Positions 37,197 to 47,634 of a DNA stretch of 64,000 nucleotides are shown piece by piece (the first letter of the stretch is position 1; each line of letters begins with the position of its first letter). The notes beneath the pieces were generated by a model, which saw only the letters and a program-made list of their open reading frames with translations, did no database searches and had not been told where the DNA came from. Source of the stretch: Paenibacillus xylaniclasticus (lineage in GTDB: Bacteria; Bacillota; Bacilli; Paenibacillales; Paenibacillaceae). A program made the translations under genes and the position numbers. Where the stretch lies: NCBI RefSeq assembly GCF_004001065.1, contig NZ_BIML01000004.1, positions 186,001 to 250,000 on the forward strand. The letters run 5' to 3'.

Positions 37197-37512
37197 GGCG
37201 TTGTCACATTTAGGCATGGCCATGAGGGCAGGTAAGCTCGTTACCGGCGACGAAACGGTATTGAAGTCGATAAGGCAAGGCAAAGCACATCTAGTCATCG
37301 TTGCGGGGGATGCTTCGGACAACACGAAGAAAAAGTATCGCGATAAGTGCGGCTTTTATAACGTCAAGCTTGCCGAAGCGTTCGATCGAGTGGAACTGGG
37401 CAAGGCGATCGGCAAGGAGGCTCGCGTGTTGATTGCAGTAGTCGACGCGGGATTCGCCCGAATGATTGCATCTCAGTTAAGCTCATATTCGGAGGTGGAC
37501 AATATTGACTAA
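37186..37512 (+). CDS. rplGA: L7Ae-family ribosomal protein YlxQ
   Basis: L7Ae/L30e fold RNA-binding protein binding kink-turns. Recognised from [36 protein letters not shown] and [17 protein letters not shown]. Start is one of two adjacent ATGs overlapping the rnpM stop (108 or 107 aa); an in-frame ATG 33 bases upstream would add a tail without family match. Ribosome site is weak (GCAGAG), suggesting coupling to rnpM. Confidence 0.88.
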   Translation: MMNKALSHLGMAMRAGKLVTGDETVLKSIRQGKAHLVIVAGDASDNTKKKYRDKCGFYNVKLAEAFDRVELGKAIGKEARVLIAVVDAGFARMIASQLSSYSEVDNID

Positions 37513-40300
37513 ACAACCGGACAGCAAAGATAACAATAAAGATAAGCTTCGCGTATACGAATATGCCAAATCGCTCAACATGAGCAGTAAAGAAATCATC
37601 ACGATCTTGAAGCGGCTTAATTTACCAGTCAACAATCATATGAGCGTTATGGAGAACGAAATGGTCTCCAAGGTCGAGCGATTTTTTCAAGACATTAAGC
37701 AAAATGCAGCAGTCAAAAGAGCATCTGAATCGACGGCGTCCGTTTCGTCGGCGGCAACACAGCGTCCGCAGGATAACCGTAAGCCGGCCGCTGCATCCGA
37801 GAAACCGGCAGAACGGCAGTCATCCGATTCAAATAAAAATCATTTACAGGACAGACAGGGGACTATGAATTCTATTAAAACGACAATGAACAATTCCAAC
37901 CAACAACAAGGCGAAAAGCAGGAACATCGCAGCGAGCAACAAGCTTCGCGTCCAACTAATCAAGGCGGTCAAGGCAGACCAGCAGGTCAAGGCGGCGGTG
38001 GAAACCGCGGCCAAGGCGGTCAAGGTGGCGGATATCGCGGCCAAGGCGGCGGTCAGGGTAGACCAGCAGGACAAGGCGGTCAAGGCGGCGGATATCGCGG
38101 TCAGGGCGGTCAAGGCGGCGGATACCGTGGTCAAGGCGGCCAAGGCGGTCAAGGTAGACCAGCAGGTCAAGGTGGTCAAGGCGGCGGATACCGCGGCGGC
38201 CAAGGCGGCGGCCAGGGCGGTCAGGGTAGACCAGCAGGCCAAGGCGGCCAAGGCGGCGGATATCGTGGCGGTCAAGGTGGCGGCCAGAGCGGACGTCCAT
38301 CGTTCGGCGGTGGAGCATCAGCTGGAGCAGGCAGAGCAGCAGATTCTCGTGCAGCTCAAGGTTCCGGTTCCACGAACTGGGCTTCAAGAAAATCAAAGCC
38401 GAATAATAACAATAACAACAGCAACAGACGATTTGATGACGGCAAGCACGCCGCGAATTTCAGACCTAACAATGGCAAAGGCGGCAAAGGCGGCAAGAAC
38501 AATCGTGGTGCATCCCAACCGGTTCAACGTGAGAAAATTGATAATACGCCGAAGAAAATTATTGTTCGCGGTTCAATGACGGTTGGCGAATTGGCGAAGC
38601 TTCTGCATAAAGATGCTTCGGAAGTCATTAAGAAGCTCATTTTCATGGGCGTAATGGCAACGATTAACCAAGAGGTTGACATCGATACGATTCAATTGAT
38701 CGCAGAAGAGTTCAAAGTCGAAGAGGTCGAAATTAAAATCCGTGTCGAAGAGGACCAATTTGAGACGTTTGAAGAGATTGACGACGAGGCAGATCTTGAG
38801 ACACGTCCGCCGGTCGTGACGATTATGGGGCACGTCGACCACGGTAAGACGACGCTCCTCGATGCGATCCGCCATACGAATGTAACGGGCGGTGAAGCGG
38901 GCGGCATTACGCAGCATATCGGTGCTTATCAAGTTGAAATTAACAATAAGAAAATTACGTTCCTTGATACGCCAGGTCACGAAGCCTTTACGCTTATGCG
39001 TGCACGCGGCGCTCAAGTAACGGACATTACGATTATCGTCGTTGCAGCTGATGACGGCGTCATGCCGCAAACGGTAGAAGCTGTCAACCACGCGAAGGCA
39101 GCTGGCGTTCCGATCATCGTAGCTGTGAACAAAATTGATAAACCGGAAGCCAATCCGGACAAAATTAAGCAAGAGCTCACTGAGTACGGTCTCGTACCGG
39201 AGGAGTGGGGCGGCGATACGATCTTCGTTAACGTATCGGCGAAGCAACGTATCAATCTTGAAGGCTTGTTAGAGATGATACTTCTCGTCGCAGAAGTGAA
39301 CGACTACAAAGCGAACCCGAACAAGCGGGCTCGTGGTACTGTTCTCGAAGCTGAGCTGGACAAAGGCAAAGGACCGGTTGCGCGTGTACTCGTTCAGCAC
39401 GGTACGTTGAAGGTTGGCGATGCGTTTATCGCAGGCACGAGCTTCGGCCGTGTTCGCGCGATGGTGAATGACAAGGGCCGCCGTCTGAAGGAAGCAGGTC
39501 CTTCTACGCCGGTGGAAATTACCGGTCTTACGGAAGTTCCGCTTGCCGGTGATCCGTTCCTCGCATTCGAGGATGAGCGTAAAGCTCGTCAAATCGCAGA
39601 AACGCGTGCAACGAAGGTCCGTCAATCGGAGCTTACGACGAATACCCGTGTAACGCTTGACGATTTGTATAAACATATTAAGGATGGCGAGATCAAGGAT
39701 CTTAATGTCATCATTAAAGGCGACGTTCAAGGCTCCGTCGAAGCGCTGAAGGGAGCACTTGGCAAGATCGATATCGAAGGCGTCCGGGTGAAAATCATTC
39801 ATAGCGGCGCAGGTGCGATTACAGAGTCTGACATCAACCTAGCTTCCGCTTCGAATGCTATTGTTATCGGCTTCAATGTTCGTCCTGAGCCGCAGGCAAG
39901 CGTTGCCGCGGAGCAAGAGAAGGTTGACGTCCGTCTGCATAACATCATCTACAATGTCATCGATGAAATTGAGCACGCTATGAAGGGGATGCTCGACCCG
40001 GTATTCAAAGAATCGGTTATCGGTCATGCAGAGGTGCGCAACCTGTTCAAAGTGACGAAGGTCGGTACGATTGCCGGATGTATGGTAACGGATGGCAAAA
40101 TTCAGCGCAATGCCGAAGCGCGTCTTCTCCGTGGCGGCGTAGTCGTATATACAGGCAAGATCGACTCGCTTAAACGGTTTAAGGATGATGCTAAGGAAGT
40201 CGCTCAAGGTTACGAGTGCGGTATTACACTTGATAAGTTCAACGACATTCAAGAAGGAGACATCGTCGAAGCCTTCGTGATGGAAAAGGTAGAGAGGTGA
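37505..40300 (+). CDS. infB: Translation initiation factor IF-2
   Basis: GTPase that brings initiator tRNA to the ribosome. N-terminal IF2_N motif ([16 protein letters not shown]), a low-complexity region with Gly/Gln/Arg/Tyr repeats (about 150-265), a second IF2_N ([20 protein letters not shown]), G domain with [16 protein letters not shown] and NKID, then domains II, III and C-terminal C1/C2. 931 aa, about 215 longer than B. subtilis because of the N-terminal low-complexity part. TTG start 7 bases after GGAGGTG, overlapping ylxQ by 8 bases. Confidence 0.97.
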   Translation: MTKQPDSKDNNKDKLRVYEYAKSLNMSSKEIITILKRLNLPVNNHMSVMENEMVSKVERFFQDIKQNAAVKRASESTASVSSAATQRPQDNRKPAAASEKPAERQSSDSNKNHLQDRQGTMNSIKTTMNNSNQQQGEKQEHRSEQQASRPTNQGGQGRPAGQGGGGNRGQGGQGGGYRGQGGGQGRPAGQGGQGGGYRGQGGQGGGYRGQGGQGGQGRPAGQGGQGGGYRGGQGGGQGGQGRPAGQGGQGGGYRGGQGGGQSGRPSFGGGASAGAGRAADSRAAQGSGSTNWASRKSKPNNNNNNSNRRFDDGKHAANFRPNNGKGGKGGKNNRGASQPVQREKIDNTPKKIIVRGSMTVGELAKLLHKDASEVIKKLIFMGVMATINQEVDIDTIQLIAEEFKVEEVEIKIRVEEDQFETFEEIDDEADLETRPPVVTIMGHVDHGKTTLLDAIRHTNVTGGEAGGITQHIGAYQVEINNKKITFLDTPGHEAFTLMRARGAQVTDITIIVVAADDGVMPQTVEAVNHAKAAGVPIIVAVNKIDKPEANPDKIKQELTEYGLVPEEWGGDTIFVNVSAKQRINLEGLLEMILLVAEVNDYKANPNKRARGTVLEAELDKGKGPVARVLVQHGTLKVGDAFIAGTSFGRVRAMVNDKGRRLKEAGPSTPVEITGLTEVPLAGDPFLAFEDERKARQIAETRATKVRQSELTTNTRVTLDDLYKHIKDGEIKDLNVIIKGDVQGSVEALKGALGKIDIEGVRVKIIHSGAGAITESDINLASASNAIVIGFNVRPEPQASVAAEQEKVDVRLHNIIYNVIDEIEHAMKGMLDPVFKESVIGHAEVRNLFKVTKVGTIAGCMVTDGKIQRNAEARLLRGGVVVYTGKIDSLKRFKDDAKEVAQGYECGITLDKFNDIQEGDIVEAFVMEKVER
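37966..38290 (+). repeat. Gly-rich tandem repeat region within infB
   Basis: In-frame GC-rich repeats encode four copies of [10 protein letters not shown] and five of GGGYRG, interspersed with GQGG spacers, ending [10 protein letters not shown]. Units are near-identical in DNA, so slippage or recombination could change copy number. The protein segment is RGG/YRGG-like, a type often found in RNA-binding low-complexity regions. Confidence 0.95.
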
Positions 40301-40307
40301 TCGCGTA

Positions 40308-40664
40308 ATGGCTAAAGTCCGAGTGGGACGGGTCAGCGAGCAAATCAAGAAAGAGCTAAGCCAAATCATCCAAACCGAGTTGAAAGAACCTCGCATCGGA
40401 TTTATTACGGTCACCGGCGTTGAGGTGTCGAACGATTTGTCACAGGCGAAAGTATTTTTGAGCGTTCTCGGCAGCGAGGAGCAGAAGGAAGAGACGCTTA
40501 AGGCAATCGCTAGAGGCACCGGCTTCATCCGTTCCGAGCTCGGTAAAAGAATGCGGCTTCGTCACACGCCGGAGCTCATCTTCAAGTTCGATTCAAGTAT
40601 CGAGTACGGTAGTCGCATCGAGGCTTTGCTGGAGCAAATTAATCGAGGAGAGCGCCAGCTATGA
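40308..40664 (+). CDS. rbfA: Ribosome-binding factor A
   Basis: 30S maturation factor (118 aa, KH-like fold). Motifs: [30 protein letters not shown] and [21 protein letters not shown] (read as short blocks [27 protein letters not shown] and [11 protein letters not shown]). GAGGTGA precedes the ATG. B. subtilis has ylxP between infB and rbfA; it is absent here. The stop overlaps nrnA. Confidence 0.95.
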   Translation: MAKVRVGRVSEQIKKELSQIIQTELKEPRIGFITVTGVEVSNDLSQAKVFLSVLGSEEQKEETLKAIARGTGFIRSELGKRMRLRHTPELIFKFDSSIEYGSRIEALLEQINRGERQL

Positions 40665-41662
40665 TCGGTAACACGATGTTCACGCCGTATGAGGAATTGC
40701 TTGAGCAGGCCATACGTTTTATTAACGAGGGAGACGACTATTTAGTCGTCTCCCATGTGCAACCGGACGGTGATGCGATAAGCTCTACCGTTGTTATCGG
40801 TTGGCTGCTTGAGAAGCTCGGTAAGAAATATACCCTTATTAATGAAGGAGTATCTCCTTCACGGCTTCATTATCTTCATTTATCCGATACGATTATTAAT
40901 TACACTGCTGTTAAGCCAAACCGCACCTTTAAGCGGGTTATCGCCGTCGATTGCGCCGATTTCCGGCGCATCGGCGATGTGGAGGCTTGCTTTGCAGAAG
41001 GCTACGAGCTGCTAAATATTGATCATCATCCGACGAATGATCTGTACGGCGCGGTAAATGTTGTTCACTCGAGCGCAGCAGCAACGGTTGAAATTTTGTA
41101 CGAGCTGATTGTCCAGGCAGGCTTGACAATCGACGAGCCTGCGGCAACCGCTATCTATACAGGACTTCTGACAGATACGGGCGGCTTCCGTTACTCTAAT
41201 ACAACTCCGCGTGTAATGGAGATTGCTTCAGAGCTTCTGAAGCTTGGCGTGAATGGGCATTGGATTGCGGACCATCTATTGGAGCGCATGACGATGCCTC
41301 AGCTCAAGCTGCTGCAGCTAGGATTAAGCAGACTTGCATTCTCAGACGATGCGAAGATCGGCTGGTTGTTTATTGAAGCGAACGATTTGTCTGCAACGGG
41401 CGCGGCTCCTGAAGATTTAGAAGGATTGGTCAACTATGCGCGCAATGTTGACGGCGTTGAGGTCGGCATCCTGTTTAAGGAGTTAATGAACGGACAAGTG
41501 AAAGTCAGTCTTCGTTCTGCCGGCATGGCGGATGTGGCTGCTATTGCCCAATCGTTCGGAGGCGGCGGGCATGTACGTGCAGCAGGCTGCCGCTTGGATG
41601 GACCGCTACAGCAATCGATGGAGCAAGTCGTGGAAGCGGTAAGAAAGGCGTTGAACGGATAA
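40661..41662 (+). CDS. nrnA: Bifunctional oligoribonuclease / pAp phosphatase NrnA
   Basis: DHH-DHHA1 enzyme degrading nanoRNAs and 3'-phosphoadenosine 5'-phosphate. Motifs: [12 protein letters not shown] (about 29-40), [16 protein letters not shown] (DHH) and LTDTGGFRY, with the C-terminal [11 protein letters not shown] (substrate-binding glycine loop). Length 333 aa. GAGGAGAG precedes the ATG, which overlaps the rbfA stop. Confidence 0.94.
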   Translation: MIGNTMFTPYEELLEQAIRFINEGDDYLVVSHVQPDGDAISSTVVIGWLLEKLGKKYTLINEGVSPSRLHYLHLSDTIINYTAVKPNRTFKRVIAVDCADFRRIGDVEACFAEGYELLNIDHHPTNDLYGAVNVVHSSAAATVEILYELIVQAGLTIDEPAATAIYTGLLTDTGGFRYSNTTPRVMEIASELLKLGVNGHWIADHLLERMTMPQLKLLQLGLSRLAFSDDAKIGWLFIEANDLSATGAAPEDLEGLVNYARNVDGVEVGILFKELMNGQVKVSLRSAGMADVAAIAQSFGGGGHVRAAGCRLDGPLQQSMEQVVEAVRKALNG

Positions 41663-42570
41663 TGGAAGGCATTATAGCGGTATGGAAGCCAGCCGGCTGG
41701 ACGAGTCACGACGTCGTGGCCAAGGTCCGGGGGATCACGAGGGAACGTAGAATCGGCCATGCCGGTACTTTAGATCCGCAAGTGACTGGCGTGTTGCCGC
41801 TCTGTATTGGCCGAGCGACTCGGGTCGTCGAATATTTGCAGGAGCGGCCAAAGGCATATGAGGCGGTGCTTCAGCTTGGTATAGCGACCGATACGGAGGA
41901 TATGACGGGTAATGTCATAGAAGAGGCCGATTCAGTCACCGTTACGAAGGAACAGGTTGCAGCCGTTCTAGCCTCGTTCGTTGGGGAGATCGAACAAGTT
42001 CCACCTATGTTCTCAGCCGTTAAGATTGACGGTAAGCGGCTGTACGAGCTTGCCCGTGAAGGGGTGACGGTAGAGCGCAAAGCTCGCAAGGTGACTATTT
42101 ATGAGATTGGGCTGCTTGACTTCGAGCAGGATGACCACCGTCCGACGCTCCGCTTCGAGGTTCAGTGCTCCAAAGGGACCTATATACGAACCTTGTGTGT
42201 GGATATCGGCAAGAAGCTAGGCGTCCCTGCTGCGATGGCGGAGCTAACTCGTACCGTATCGGGTGGATTTACCCGGGAGGATTGTTTGACAATTGAGCAG
42301 ATCGCTCAGCTGCAGCAGGATGGTCATTTGCAATCCCGCATCATGTCTGTAGACCGAGCGCTCTTGCATATGCCGGAAGCGATAGCGACTGGCAGAGCGG
42401 CAGAGATGGCGCTCCAAGGTCGAAAAATTTCGGCCGAGAGATTGTCCGGAGCAAAGTCTTTGCTGCCGCATCAGCCTGTTCGGTTGTATGATAGTAATAG
42501 ACGTTTTCTCGGCATATTCGAATGGAACGATGAGCAGCGACTTCTGTCGCCGGTCAAAGTTTTTAATTAA
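41662..42570 (+). CDS. truB: tRNA pseudouridine(55) synthase TruB
   Basis: Makes pseudouridine 55 in the T-loop of tRNAs. Catalytic D38 in GHAGTLDPQVTGVLP; further GRATRVVEYLQ and the CSKGTYIRTLC motif. Length 302 aa with the C-terminal PUA-like extension. Start overlaps the nrnA stop (TAATG). Confidence 0.97.
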   Translation: MEGIIAVWKPAGWTSHDVVAKVRGITRERRIGHAGTLDPQVTGVLPLCIGRATRVVEYLQERPKAYEAVLQLGIATDTEDMTGNVIEEADSVTVTKEQVAAVLASFVGEIEQVPPMFSAVKIDGKRLYELAREGVTVERKARKVTIYEIGLLDFEQDDHRPTLRFEVQCSKGTYIRTLCVDIGKKLGVPAAMAELTRTVSGGFTREDCLTIEQIAQLQQDGHLQSRIMSVDRALLHMPEAIATGRAAEMALQGRKISAERLSGAKSLLPHQPVRLYDSNRRFLGIFEWNDEQRLLSPVKVFN

Positions 42571-42653
42571 TATGTGGTATGTGCAGCTATAACGCCGTGC
42601 ACCGCAGGCCAATTGAAGACGGTATTATTGAATAGATTGCGGGTGTTAGTGTT

Positions 42654-43640
42654 ATGAAACGGATATCCATCAGCTATCCGCTGACGGCATCGCCGATTGC
42701 GGAGATAGGCGAGGAGCTGTCGATTGCGATCGGTCATTTCGACGGTGTTCATATCGGGCATCAGAATGTAATCCGCCGCGCAGTGGATGCGGCTAAAGCA
42801 CAGCAGCGGAAATCGGCTGTTATGACTTTTCATCCCCATCCGAAGGCTGTTCTTGGTCAAGGTGAGCAATATGTGAATTGCTTAACGCCGCTTGACGACA
42901 AGCTGGCACAATTCGCTGCGTTAGGCGTTGATTATGCCTTCGTCATCCGGTTTGATCACTGCTTCGCCGATGTATCGCCGGAACGATTCGTTAAGGATAT
43001 CCTCGCTGCGCTTCATGTGCGGCATGTCGTCATCGGTTTCGACTTTCGATTCGGCCATCGTGGAGCGGGTAATGCGGAATCGCTTCGCAAGCTAGGTGTG
43101 GAAGAGGGGATGACGACGGATGTTGTTGAGCCTCTGCTCTATCAGGACGAGAAGGTTAGCAGTACGTATGTTCGTGAAGCGATTGCCGAGGGTGATATGA
43201 AGCTAGCAAGCCAGCTGCTTGGCCGTTCATATGAGGTTAAAGGTACGGTTGTACACGGTCATGCCCGAGGTCGAACGATTGGATTTCCAACGGCTAATGT
43301 CGGTCTGGAAGAGCCGTACGTCACGCCAAGGCTTGGCGTATATGCTGTGCAAGTACAGCTCGATGGACATTGGTATCCTTCTGTGTTAAATTACGGCATT
43401 AAGCCGACATTCAAGGACGGAGAAACTGCGCCGGTGCTCGAAGCGCATTTGATTGGCTTTGCTGGAGATCTATATGGGAGAACAATTCGTCTTCGCTTCA
43501 TCGCATTCCTGCGGTCGGAACGGAAGTTTAACGGCATTAACGAGCTAATCGAACAGATTAGCCGGGATCGCGATGAAGCGGCAGAGCTGCTGGCTTCGCT
43601 TGAAGCTGAAGCGGCAGCGCCGGCTCGACCTGTTCAATAA
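42654..43640 (+). CDS. ribF: Bifunctional riboflavin kinase / FAD synthetase
   Basis: Converts riboflavin to FMN, then FAD. N-terminal nucleotidyltransferase with IGHFDGVHIGHQNVI and GFDFRFGHRGAGN plus STYVREAIAEGD; C-terminal kinase with GRTIGFPTANV. Length 328 aa. The ribosome site before this ATG is poor (GCGGGTG). 83 bases separate it from truB with no clear signal in between. Confidence 0.95.
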   Translation: MKRISISYPLTASPIAEIGEELSIAIGHFDGVHIGHQNVIRRAVDAAKAQQRKSAVMTFHPHPKAVLGQGEQYVNCLTPLDDKLAQFAALGVDYAFVIRFDHCFADVSPERFVKDILAALHVRHVVIGFDFRFGHRGAGNAESLRKLGVEEGMTTDVVEPLLYQDEKVSSTYVREAIAEGDMKLASQLLGRSYEVKGTVVHGHARGRTIGFPTANVGLEEPYVTPRLGVYAVQVQLDGHWYPSVLNYGIKPTFKDGETAPVLEAHLIGFAGDLYGRTIRLRFIAFLRSERKFNGINELIEQISRDRDEAAELLASLEAEAAAPARPVQ

Positions 43641-43672
43641 CGCCGATGTATTTCGTTCGAGTTGTCGTGCGG

Positions 43673-43702
43673 TTTACACAGGCTGTGTATTTATGTTATA
43701 CT
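43673..43702 (+). promoter_or_regulatory. Sigma-A-type promoter for rpsO
   Basis: TTTACA, 18-base spacer, TATACT, with extended -10 TGT upstream. About 120 bases of leader follow before rpsO, long enough for an S15-binding regulatory RNA. Confidence 0.8.
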
Positions 43703-43752
43703 GATTGACGTTGCTGCTGATATGGAATGATGTCTTTGCAGCTTCAGGAACC

Positions 43753-43793
43753 TCAGCTTGGTTGTTCGCTCTCACCGGCGGCGACGAGGCTGA
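43753..43793 (+). ncRNA. Candidate S15 autoregulatory leader hairpin
   Basis: Leader between the rpsO promoter and its ribosome site can pair TCAGC with GCTGA and an inner imperfect GTTGTTC/GGCGGCGAC arm. Many bacteria control rpsO by S15 binding its own leader, with different structures per clade; this one is only a positional and folding candidate. Confidence 0.4.
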
Positions 43794-43825
43794 CGGCGAT
43801 TATTTGATTAGGAGGTGAACATAGG

Positions 43826-44095
43826 ATGGCAATCACGCAAGAGCGTAAGAATGAAATCATCGAAGCGCATAAGAAGCATGCGAGCGATACGGGCTCACCA
43901 GAGGTTCAAGTCGCTATCCTTACGGAGAACATCGTTAATTTGACAAGCCACCTGCGGACACACAAGAAGGACCACCACTCCCGCCGCGGTTTGCTCAAGA
44001 TGGTCGGTCAGCGTCGTAAGCTGCTGGCATACTTGAAAAATAACGACGTTAATCGTTACAGCGCATTGATCGAAAAACTCGGCCTTCGCCGATAA
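43826..44095 (+). CDS. rpsO: 30S ribosomal protein S15
   Basis: 89-aa primary 16S rRNA-binding protein. Signatures: [37 protein letters not shown] (as [13 protein letters not shown] and [12 protein letters not shown]) and the C-terminal [21 protein letters not shown] precedes the ATG. Confidence 0.98.
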   Translation: MAITQERKNEIIEAHKKHASDTGSPEVQVAILTENIVNLTSHLRTHKKDHHSRRGLLKMVGQRRKLLAYLKNNDVNRYSALIEKLGLRR

Positions 44096-44103
44096 GCTTG
44101 GGG

Positions 44104-44165
44104 AAAAGCAACCTAGCCTTTTATCCGTCCGGCATACGGACGGAGAGCGGCGGGTTGCTTTTTGT
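44104..44165 (+). terminator. Terminator after rpsO
   Basis: Outer 10-bp stem AAAAGCAACC/GGTTGCTTTT with an inner perfect arm CCGTCCG/CGGACGG and trailing T-run. Some read-through into pnp is expected in this arrangement. Confidence 0.9.
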
Positions 44166-44232
44166 AATGTCATATATTGCAGAATGAATTGTTAATGTAG
44201 TTAAATTCAAACAATTTGACAGGAGGGATACG

Positions 44233-46338
44233 ATGTTGAAGCAAGTAGAAATGACGCTCGGCGGAAGACCGCTCATTCTTGAAACAGGCCGATTGGCCAA
44301 GCAGGCGAATGCAGCTGTTACCGTTCGATACGGAGAGACAGTCGTTCTCTGTACAGTAACCGCTTCTTCGGAGCCGAAAGATCTTGATTTTTTCCCGCTT
44401 ACCGTTAACTACGAGGAAAAATTGTATTCAGTCGGTAAAATTCCGGGTGGTTTCATTAAGCGGGAAGGTCGTCCGAGTGAGAAAGCGATTCTGGCAAGCC
44501 GTCTAACGGACCGTCCAATTCGTCCGTTGTTCCCGGAGGGCTTCCGTAACGATGTACAAATCGTAAACCTCGTAATGAGCGTCGATCAAGATTGCTCACC
44601 AGAGATTGCGGCGATGATTGGTACATCTGCTGCGCTCTCGATCTCCGATGTTCCATTCAACGGTCCAATCGGTGGTGTAGTGGTCGGTCGTATAGACGGT
44701 CAGTTCATTATTAATCCGACTGTTGAGCAAGAAGCGGCAAGCGATATTTATGTCGTCGTTGCAGGTACTCGCGACGCGATTATGATGGTTGAGGCTGAGG
44801 CGAACGAAGTTCCAGAGAGCGTCATGCTTGAGGCAATTATGTTCGGACATGAAGAGATTCGCAGCATCGTGAAGACGATTGAGGAGCTGCAATCCATCGC
44901 GGGCAAAGAGAAAATGGAAGTGAAGCTGCATGCTGTCGATGGTGCCGTTAATGAAGCGGTACGGGCATACGCTGCGGAACGACTGAAGGAAGCGATCCGT
45001 ATTCCGGAGAAGCATGCTCGTCAGGATGCGATTGATGCGATCAACGCGGAGACGGTAGCTCACTTCGAGGAAGTATATGCGGAGACGCCGGAGCTGCTCA
45101 GCGATGTGAAAGAAGTGCTGTACGACATCGTGAAGGAAGAGGTTCGCCGCTTAATCACACATGACAAAATTCGTCCTGACGGTCGGGCGTTGAACGAAAT
45201 TCGTCCGATTGAGTGCGATACGTCGCTTCTCCCTCGTACACATGGTTCGGGATTGTTTACTCGGGGTCAGACGCAGGCGCTTAGCGTTTGTACGCTTGGT
45301 GCACTTGGTGACGTACAAATTCTTGATGGTATCTCGCCGGAAGAATCGAAACGTTTCATGCATCACTATAACTTCCCGCCGTTCTCTGTTGGTGAGGCAC
45401 GTCCGCTTCGTGCGCCAGGCCGTCGCGAAATCGGACATGGTGCACTTGGCGAGCGCGCACTTTCTAAAGTAATTCCACCTGAATCGGAATTCCCATATAC
45501 GATTCGTCTCGTATCTGAAGTACTCGAATCGAACGGTTCCACGTCGCAGGCAAGTATTTGCGCCAGCACACTAGCGATGATGGATGCCGGCGTACCTATC
45601 AAGGCGCCAGTTGCAGGTATCGCGATGGGGCTGATCAAGGACGGAGAACATTTCTCGATTTTGTCTGACATTCAAGGCATGGAAGATCATCTTGGTGATA
45701 TGGATTTCAAAGTTGCAGGTACGGCTGCAGGCGTTACAGCAATTCAGATGGATATTAAGATCGACGGCATCGACCGTGCGATTTTGACGCAGGCGTTGGA
45801 GCAAGCACGCGAAGGCCGGATGTTCATTCTGGGCAAAATGATGGAAGTAATTAGTGAACCGCGTAAAAACTTGTCCAAATACGCTCCGAAAATTTTGACG
45901 CTTCGCATCAACCCGGACAAGATCCGTGATGTTATTGGTGCTGGCGGCAAAATTATTAACAAAATTATCGAGGAGACAGGTGTCAAAATCGACATTGAGC
46001 AGGACGGCATGGTATACATCGCTTCTTCGAATGAAGAGATGAACCAGAAAGCGCGCTCGATTATCGAAGGCATCGTCAAGGAAGTCGTCGTCGGTGAGAT
46101 TTATCTTGGAACGGTGAAGAGAATCGAGAAGTTTGGTGCATTCGTCGAAATTCTTCCGAACAAAGATGGTCTTGTGCACATCTCGCAAGTATCGACGGAA
46201 CGGATTGCGAAGATTGAGGACGTCCTAAAGATCGGAGATCAAATTACGGTTAAAGTTACGGAGATCGATCAGCAAGGTCGAATTAATCTGTCCCGTAAAG
46301 CCGTCCTGACACAGCAATCAGAAACAGCTTCTCAATAA
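44233..46338 (+). CDS. pnp: Polynucleotide phosphorylase
   Basis: 3'-5' phosphorolytic exoribonuclease of RNA decay. Two RNase PH domains (first from residue 1, second with [14 protein letters not shown]), the helical linker, KH domain [15 protein letters not shown] and C-terminal S1 domain ([26 protein letters not shown]). Length 701 aa. AGGAGGGA precedes the ATG. Confidence 0.98.
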   Translation: MLKQVEMTLGGRPLILETGRLAKQANAAVTVRYGETVVLCTVTASSEPKDLDFFPLTVNYEEKLYSVGKIPGGFIKREGRPSEKAILASRLTDRPIRPLFPEGFRNDVQIVNLVMSVDQDCSPEIAAMIGTSAALSISDVPFNGPIGGVVVGRIDGQFIINPTVEQEAASDIYVVVAGTRDAIMMVEAEANEVPESVMLEAIMFGHEEIRSIVKTIEELQSIAGKEKMEVKLHAVDGAVNEAVRAYAAERLKEAIRIPEKHARQDAIDAINAETVAHFEEVYAETPELLSDVKEVLYDIVKEEVRRLITHDKIRPDGRALNEIRPIECDTSLLPRTHGSGLFTRGQTQALSVCTLGALGDVQILDGISPEESKRFMHHYNFPPFSVGEARPLRAPGRREIGHGALGERALSKVIPPESEFPYTIRLVSEVLESNGSTSQASICASTLAMMDAGVPIKAPVAGIAMGLIKDGEHFSILSDIQGMEDHLGDMDFKVAGTAAGVTAIQMDIKIDGIDRAILTQALEQAREGRMFILGKMMEVISEPRKNLSKYAPKILTLRINPDKIRDVIGAGGKIINKIIEETGVKIDIEQDGMVYIASSNEEMNQKARSIIEGIVKEVVVGEIYLGTVKRIEKFGAFVEILPNKDGLVHISQVSTERIAKIEDVLKIGDQITVKVTEIDQQGRINLSRKAVLTQQSETASQ

Positions 46339-46343
46339 TCGGC

Positions 46344-46388
46344 CTGCGTGGGATTAACGGCTGTTAGCCGGACTCACGCAGTGTCATT
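46344..46388 (+). terminator. Possible terminator after pnp
   Basis: CTGCGTG/CACGCAG outer stem with inner GGCT-GTT-AGCC arm, then TGTCATTTT. It begins 5 bases after the pnp stop. The T-run is weak. Confidence 0.55.
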
Positions 46389-46462
46389 TTCGAACAATAT
46401 TGCAATACGCGCCCATGAAGAGCCAGATGCTATCTGTCTCTTTTTATGTTGCGGAGACTACC

Positions 46463-46491
46463 GAATAATCTCGTCCAGCTTCTCATACATA
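46463..46491 (+). promoter_or_regulatory. Sigma-E-like promoter for the ylxY-type gene
   Basis: GAATAAT, 14-base spacer, CATACATA, close to the mother-cell sigma-E consensus (ATA-type -35, CATACANT -10, last base off). It ends 25 bases before the chosen start of the deacetylase-like gene, a member of a spore-former family. Confidence 0.5.
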
Positions 46492-46516
46492 TGTGATGGA
46501 AGGGTGGGTGGACGGG

Positions 46517-47500
46517 ATGAAGGTCGGTAAAGTGATGACCATGGCAGGCTGCATGCTTGCGGTAGTTGCGCTGGCGCAGTGGAACGAGCCTTTTGCTCAA
46601 TATATTGACGCTTTAAAGTCGTCAGACAGATCAGCTGAATCGGTAAGCACGCTGGCAGCGGCAGTAGTGGATGAACAGCTGCTAGGCGTAATTCAAGCCG
46701 AAGCAGAGAAACGGCGTATTCCGCCGATCGATGCAAAGGTCGACCGAGTCTGGAAAGCGATCCCCGGCTATAATGGATTAGAAATTGATATTGACCGTAC
46801 ATATGAGGCGAATGCAGGCAGACCGGCAGGAGAGCCTCTTCAATTATTTTATAAGGAGACCGTGCCTAAGATCGGACTTAACGATCTTGGAGCGCAGCCG
46901 ACGTATCGGGGAAACCCAAACAAACGCATGGTGTCTTTGATGATTAACGTTGCCTGGGGCAACGAGTACATAGAGCCTATTTTAAATACATTGAAGCGGG
47001 AAAAGGTGAAGGCAACCTTTTTCCTTGATGGAAGTTGGTTGAATAAGTATCGAGATCTTGCCCAACAAATTCAGGAGGCTGGCCACGAAATGTCCAACCA
47101 TGCTTACAGCCATCCGAATATGAGCCAGTTAAGCAGAAATGCTCAGCTCCGGGAAATTGAAAAGACGCAGCAGCTGCTTGAGTCGGTGCTTGGCGTAAAG
47201 GATAACCGGTGGTTTGCTCCGCCTTCCGGCGATTTTAATCAACTGACGGTACAGATTGCGCATAATCTCGGACTCCGTACAGTCTTATGGACGATTGATA
47301 CGATCGACTGGCGTAAGCCTTTGCCGTCTACGATCGTCTCGCGTGTGCGCAATAAATTGGAGCCTGGCGCCTTAATATTGATGCATCCAACTGCATCGAC
47401 GCGTGATGCGCTTGCGGATGTTATCTCCGTCATTAAGTCGAAGGGCTATCAGCTTGGTACAGTTAGCGAGACGCTATCGTCAGCTAGAGTGGATTCTTAA
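46517..47500 (+). CDS. ylxY: Sporulation polysaccharide deacetylase-like protein (YlxY family)
   Basis: NodB/polysaccharide-deacetylase fold protein (327 aa) of the spore-former YlxY family. Short N-terminal membrane/signal segment (MTMAGCMLAVVALAQW). The NodB domain starts near residue 140. Motif 1, normally TFDDG, reads MINVAWGNE, so the catalytic and one metal Asp are absent; motif 2 is intact (SNHAYSHPN). Downstream FAPPSGDFN and LILMHPT correspond to motifs 3 and 5. It may be a non-catalytic homologue. Start chosen because earlier in-frame starts fall within or just after the promoter-like boxes. Confidence 0.85.
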   Translation: MKVGKVMTMAGCMLAVVALAQWNEPFAQYIDALKSSDRSAESVSTLAAAVVDEQLLGVIQAEAEKRRIPPIDAKVDRVWKAIPGYNGLEIDIDRTYEANAGRPAGEPLQLFYKETVPKIGLNDLGAQPTYRGNPNKRMVSLMINVAWGNEYIEPILNTLKREKVKATFFLDGSWLNKYRDLAQQIQEAGHEMSNHAYSHPNMSQLSRNAQLREIEKTQQLLESVLGVKDNRWFAPPSGDFNQLTVQIAHNLGLRTVLWTIDTIDWRKPLPSTIVSRVRNKLEPGALILMHPTASTRDALADVISVIKSKGYQLGTVSETLSSARVDS

Positions 47501-47634
47501 GCAGGGGGGATGTGGCTCCCTTTATTTGTTTCCCTGAATTTGTTATAGTGTTTACTAATCATGATCGAACGGCGAGACAACTGATCCTCAAGTGATACAC
47601 GTCTATGCTCCGTCCAGAAGAAGGAGGATTCCGA

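Noticed and set aside
37966-38290. Direct repeats that could suggest a CRISPR-like array
   Set aside because: The repeats are in frame inside infB, have no regular spacers, and encode a Gly-rich protein segment.
46348-46530. Small 60-codon frame between pnp and the ylxY-type gene
   Set aside because: It overlaps a hairpin and the promoter-like boxes, and has no ribosome site or recognisable sequence.
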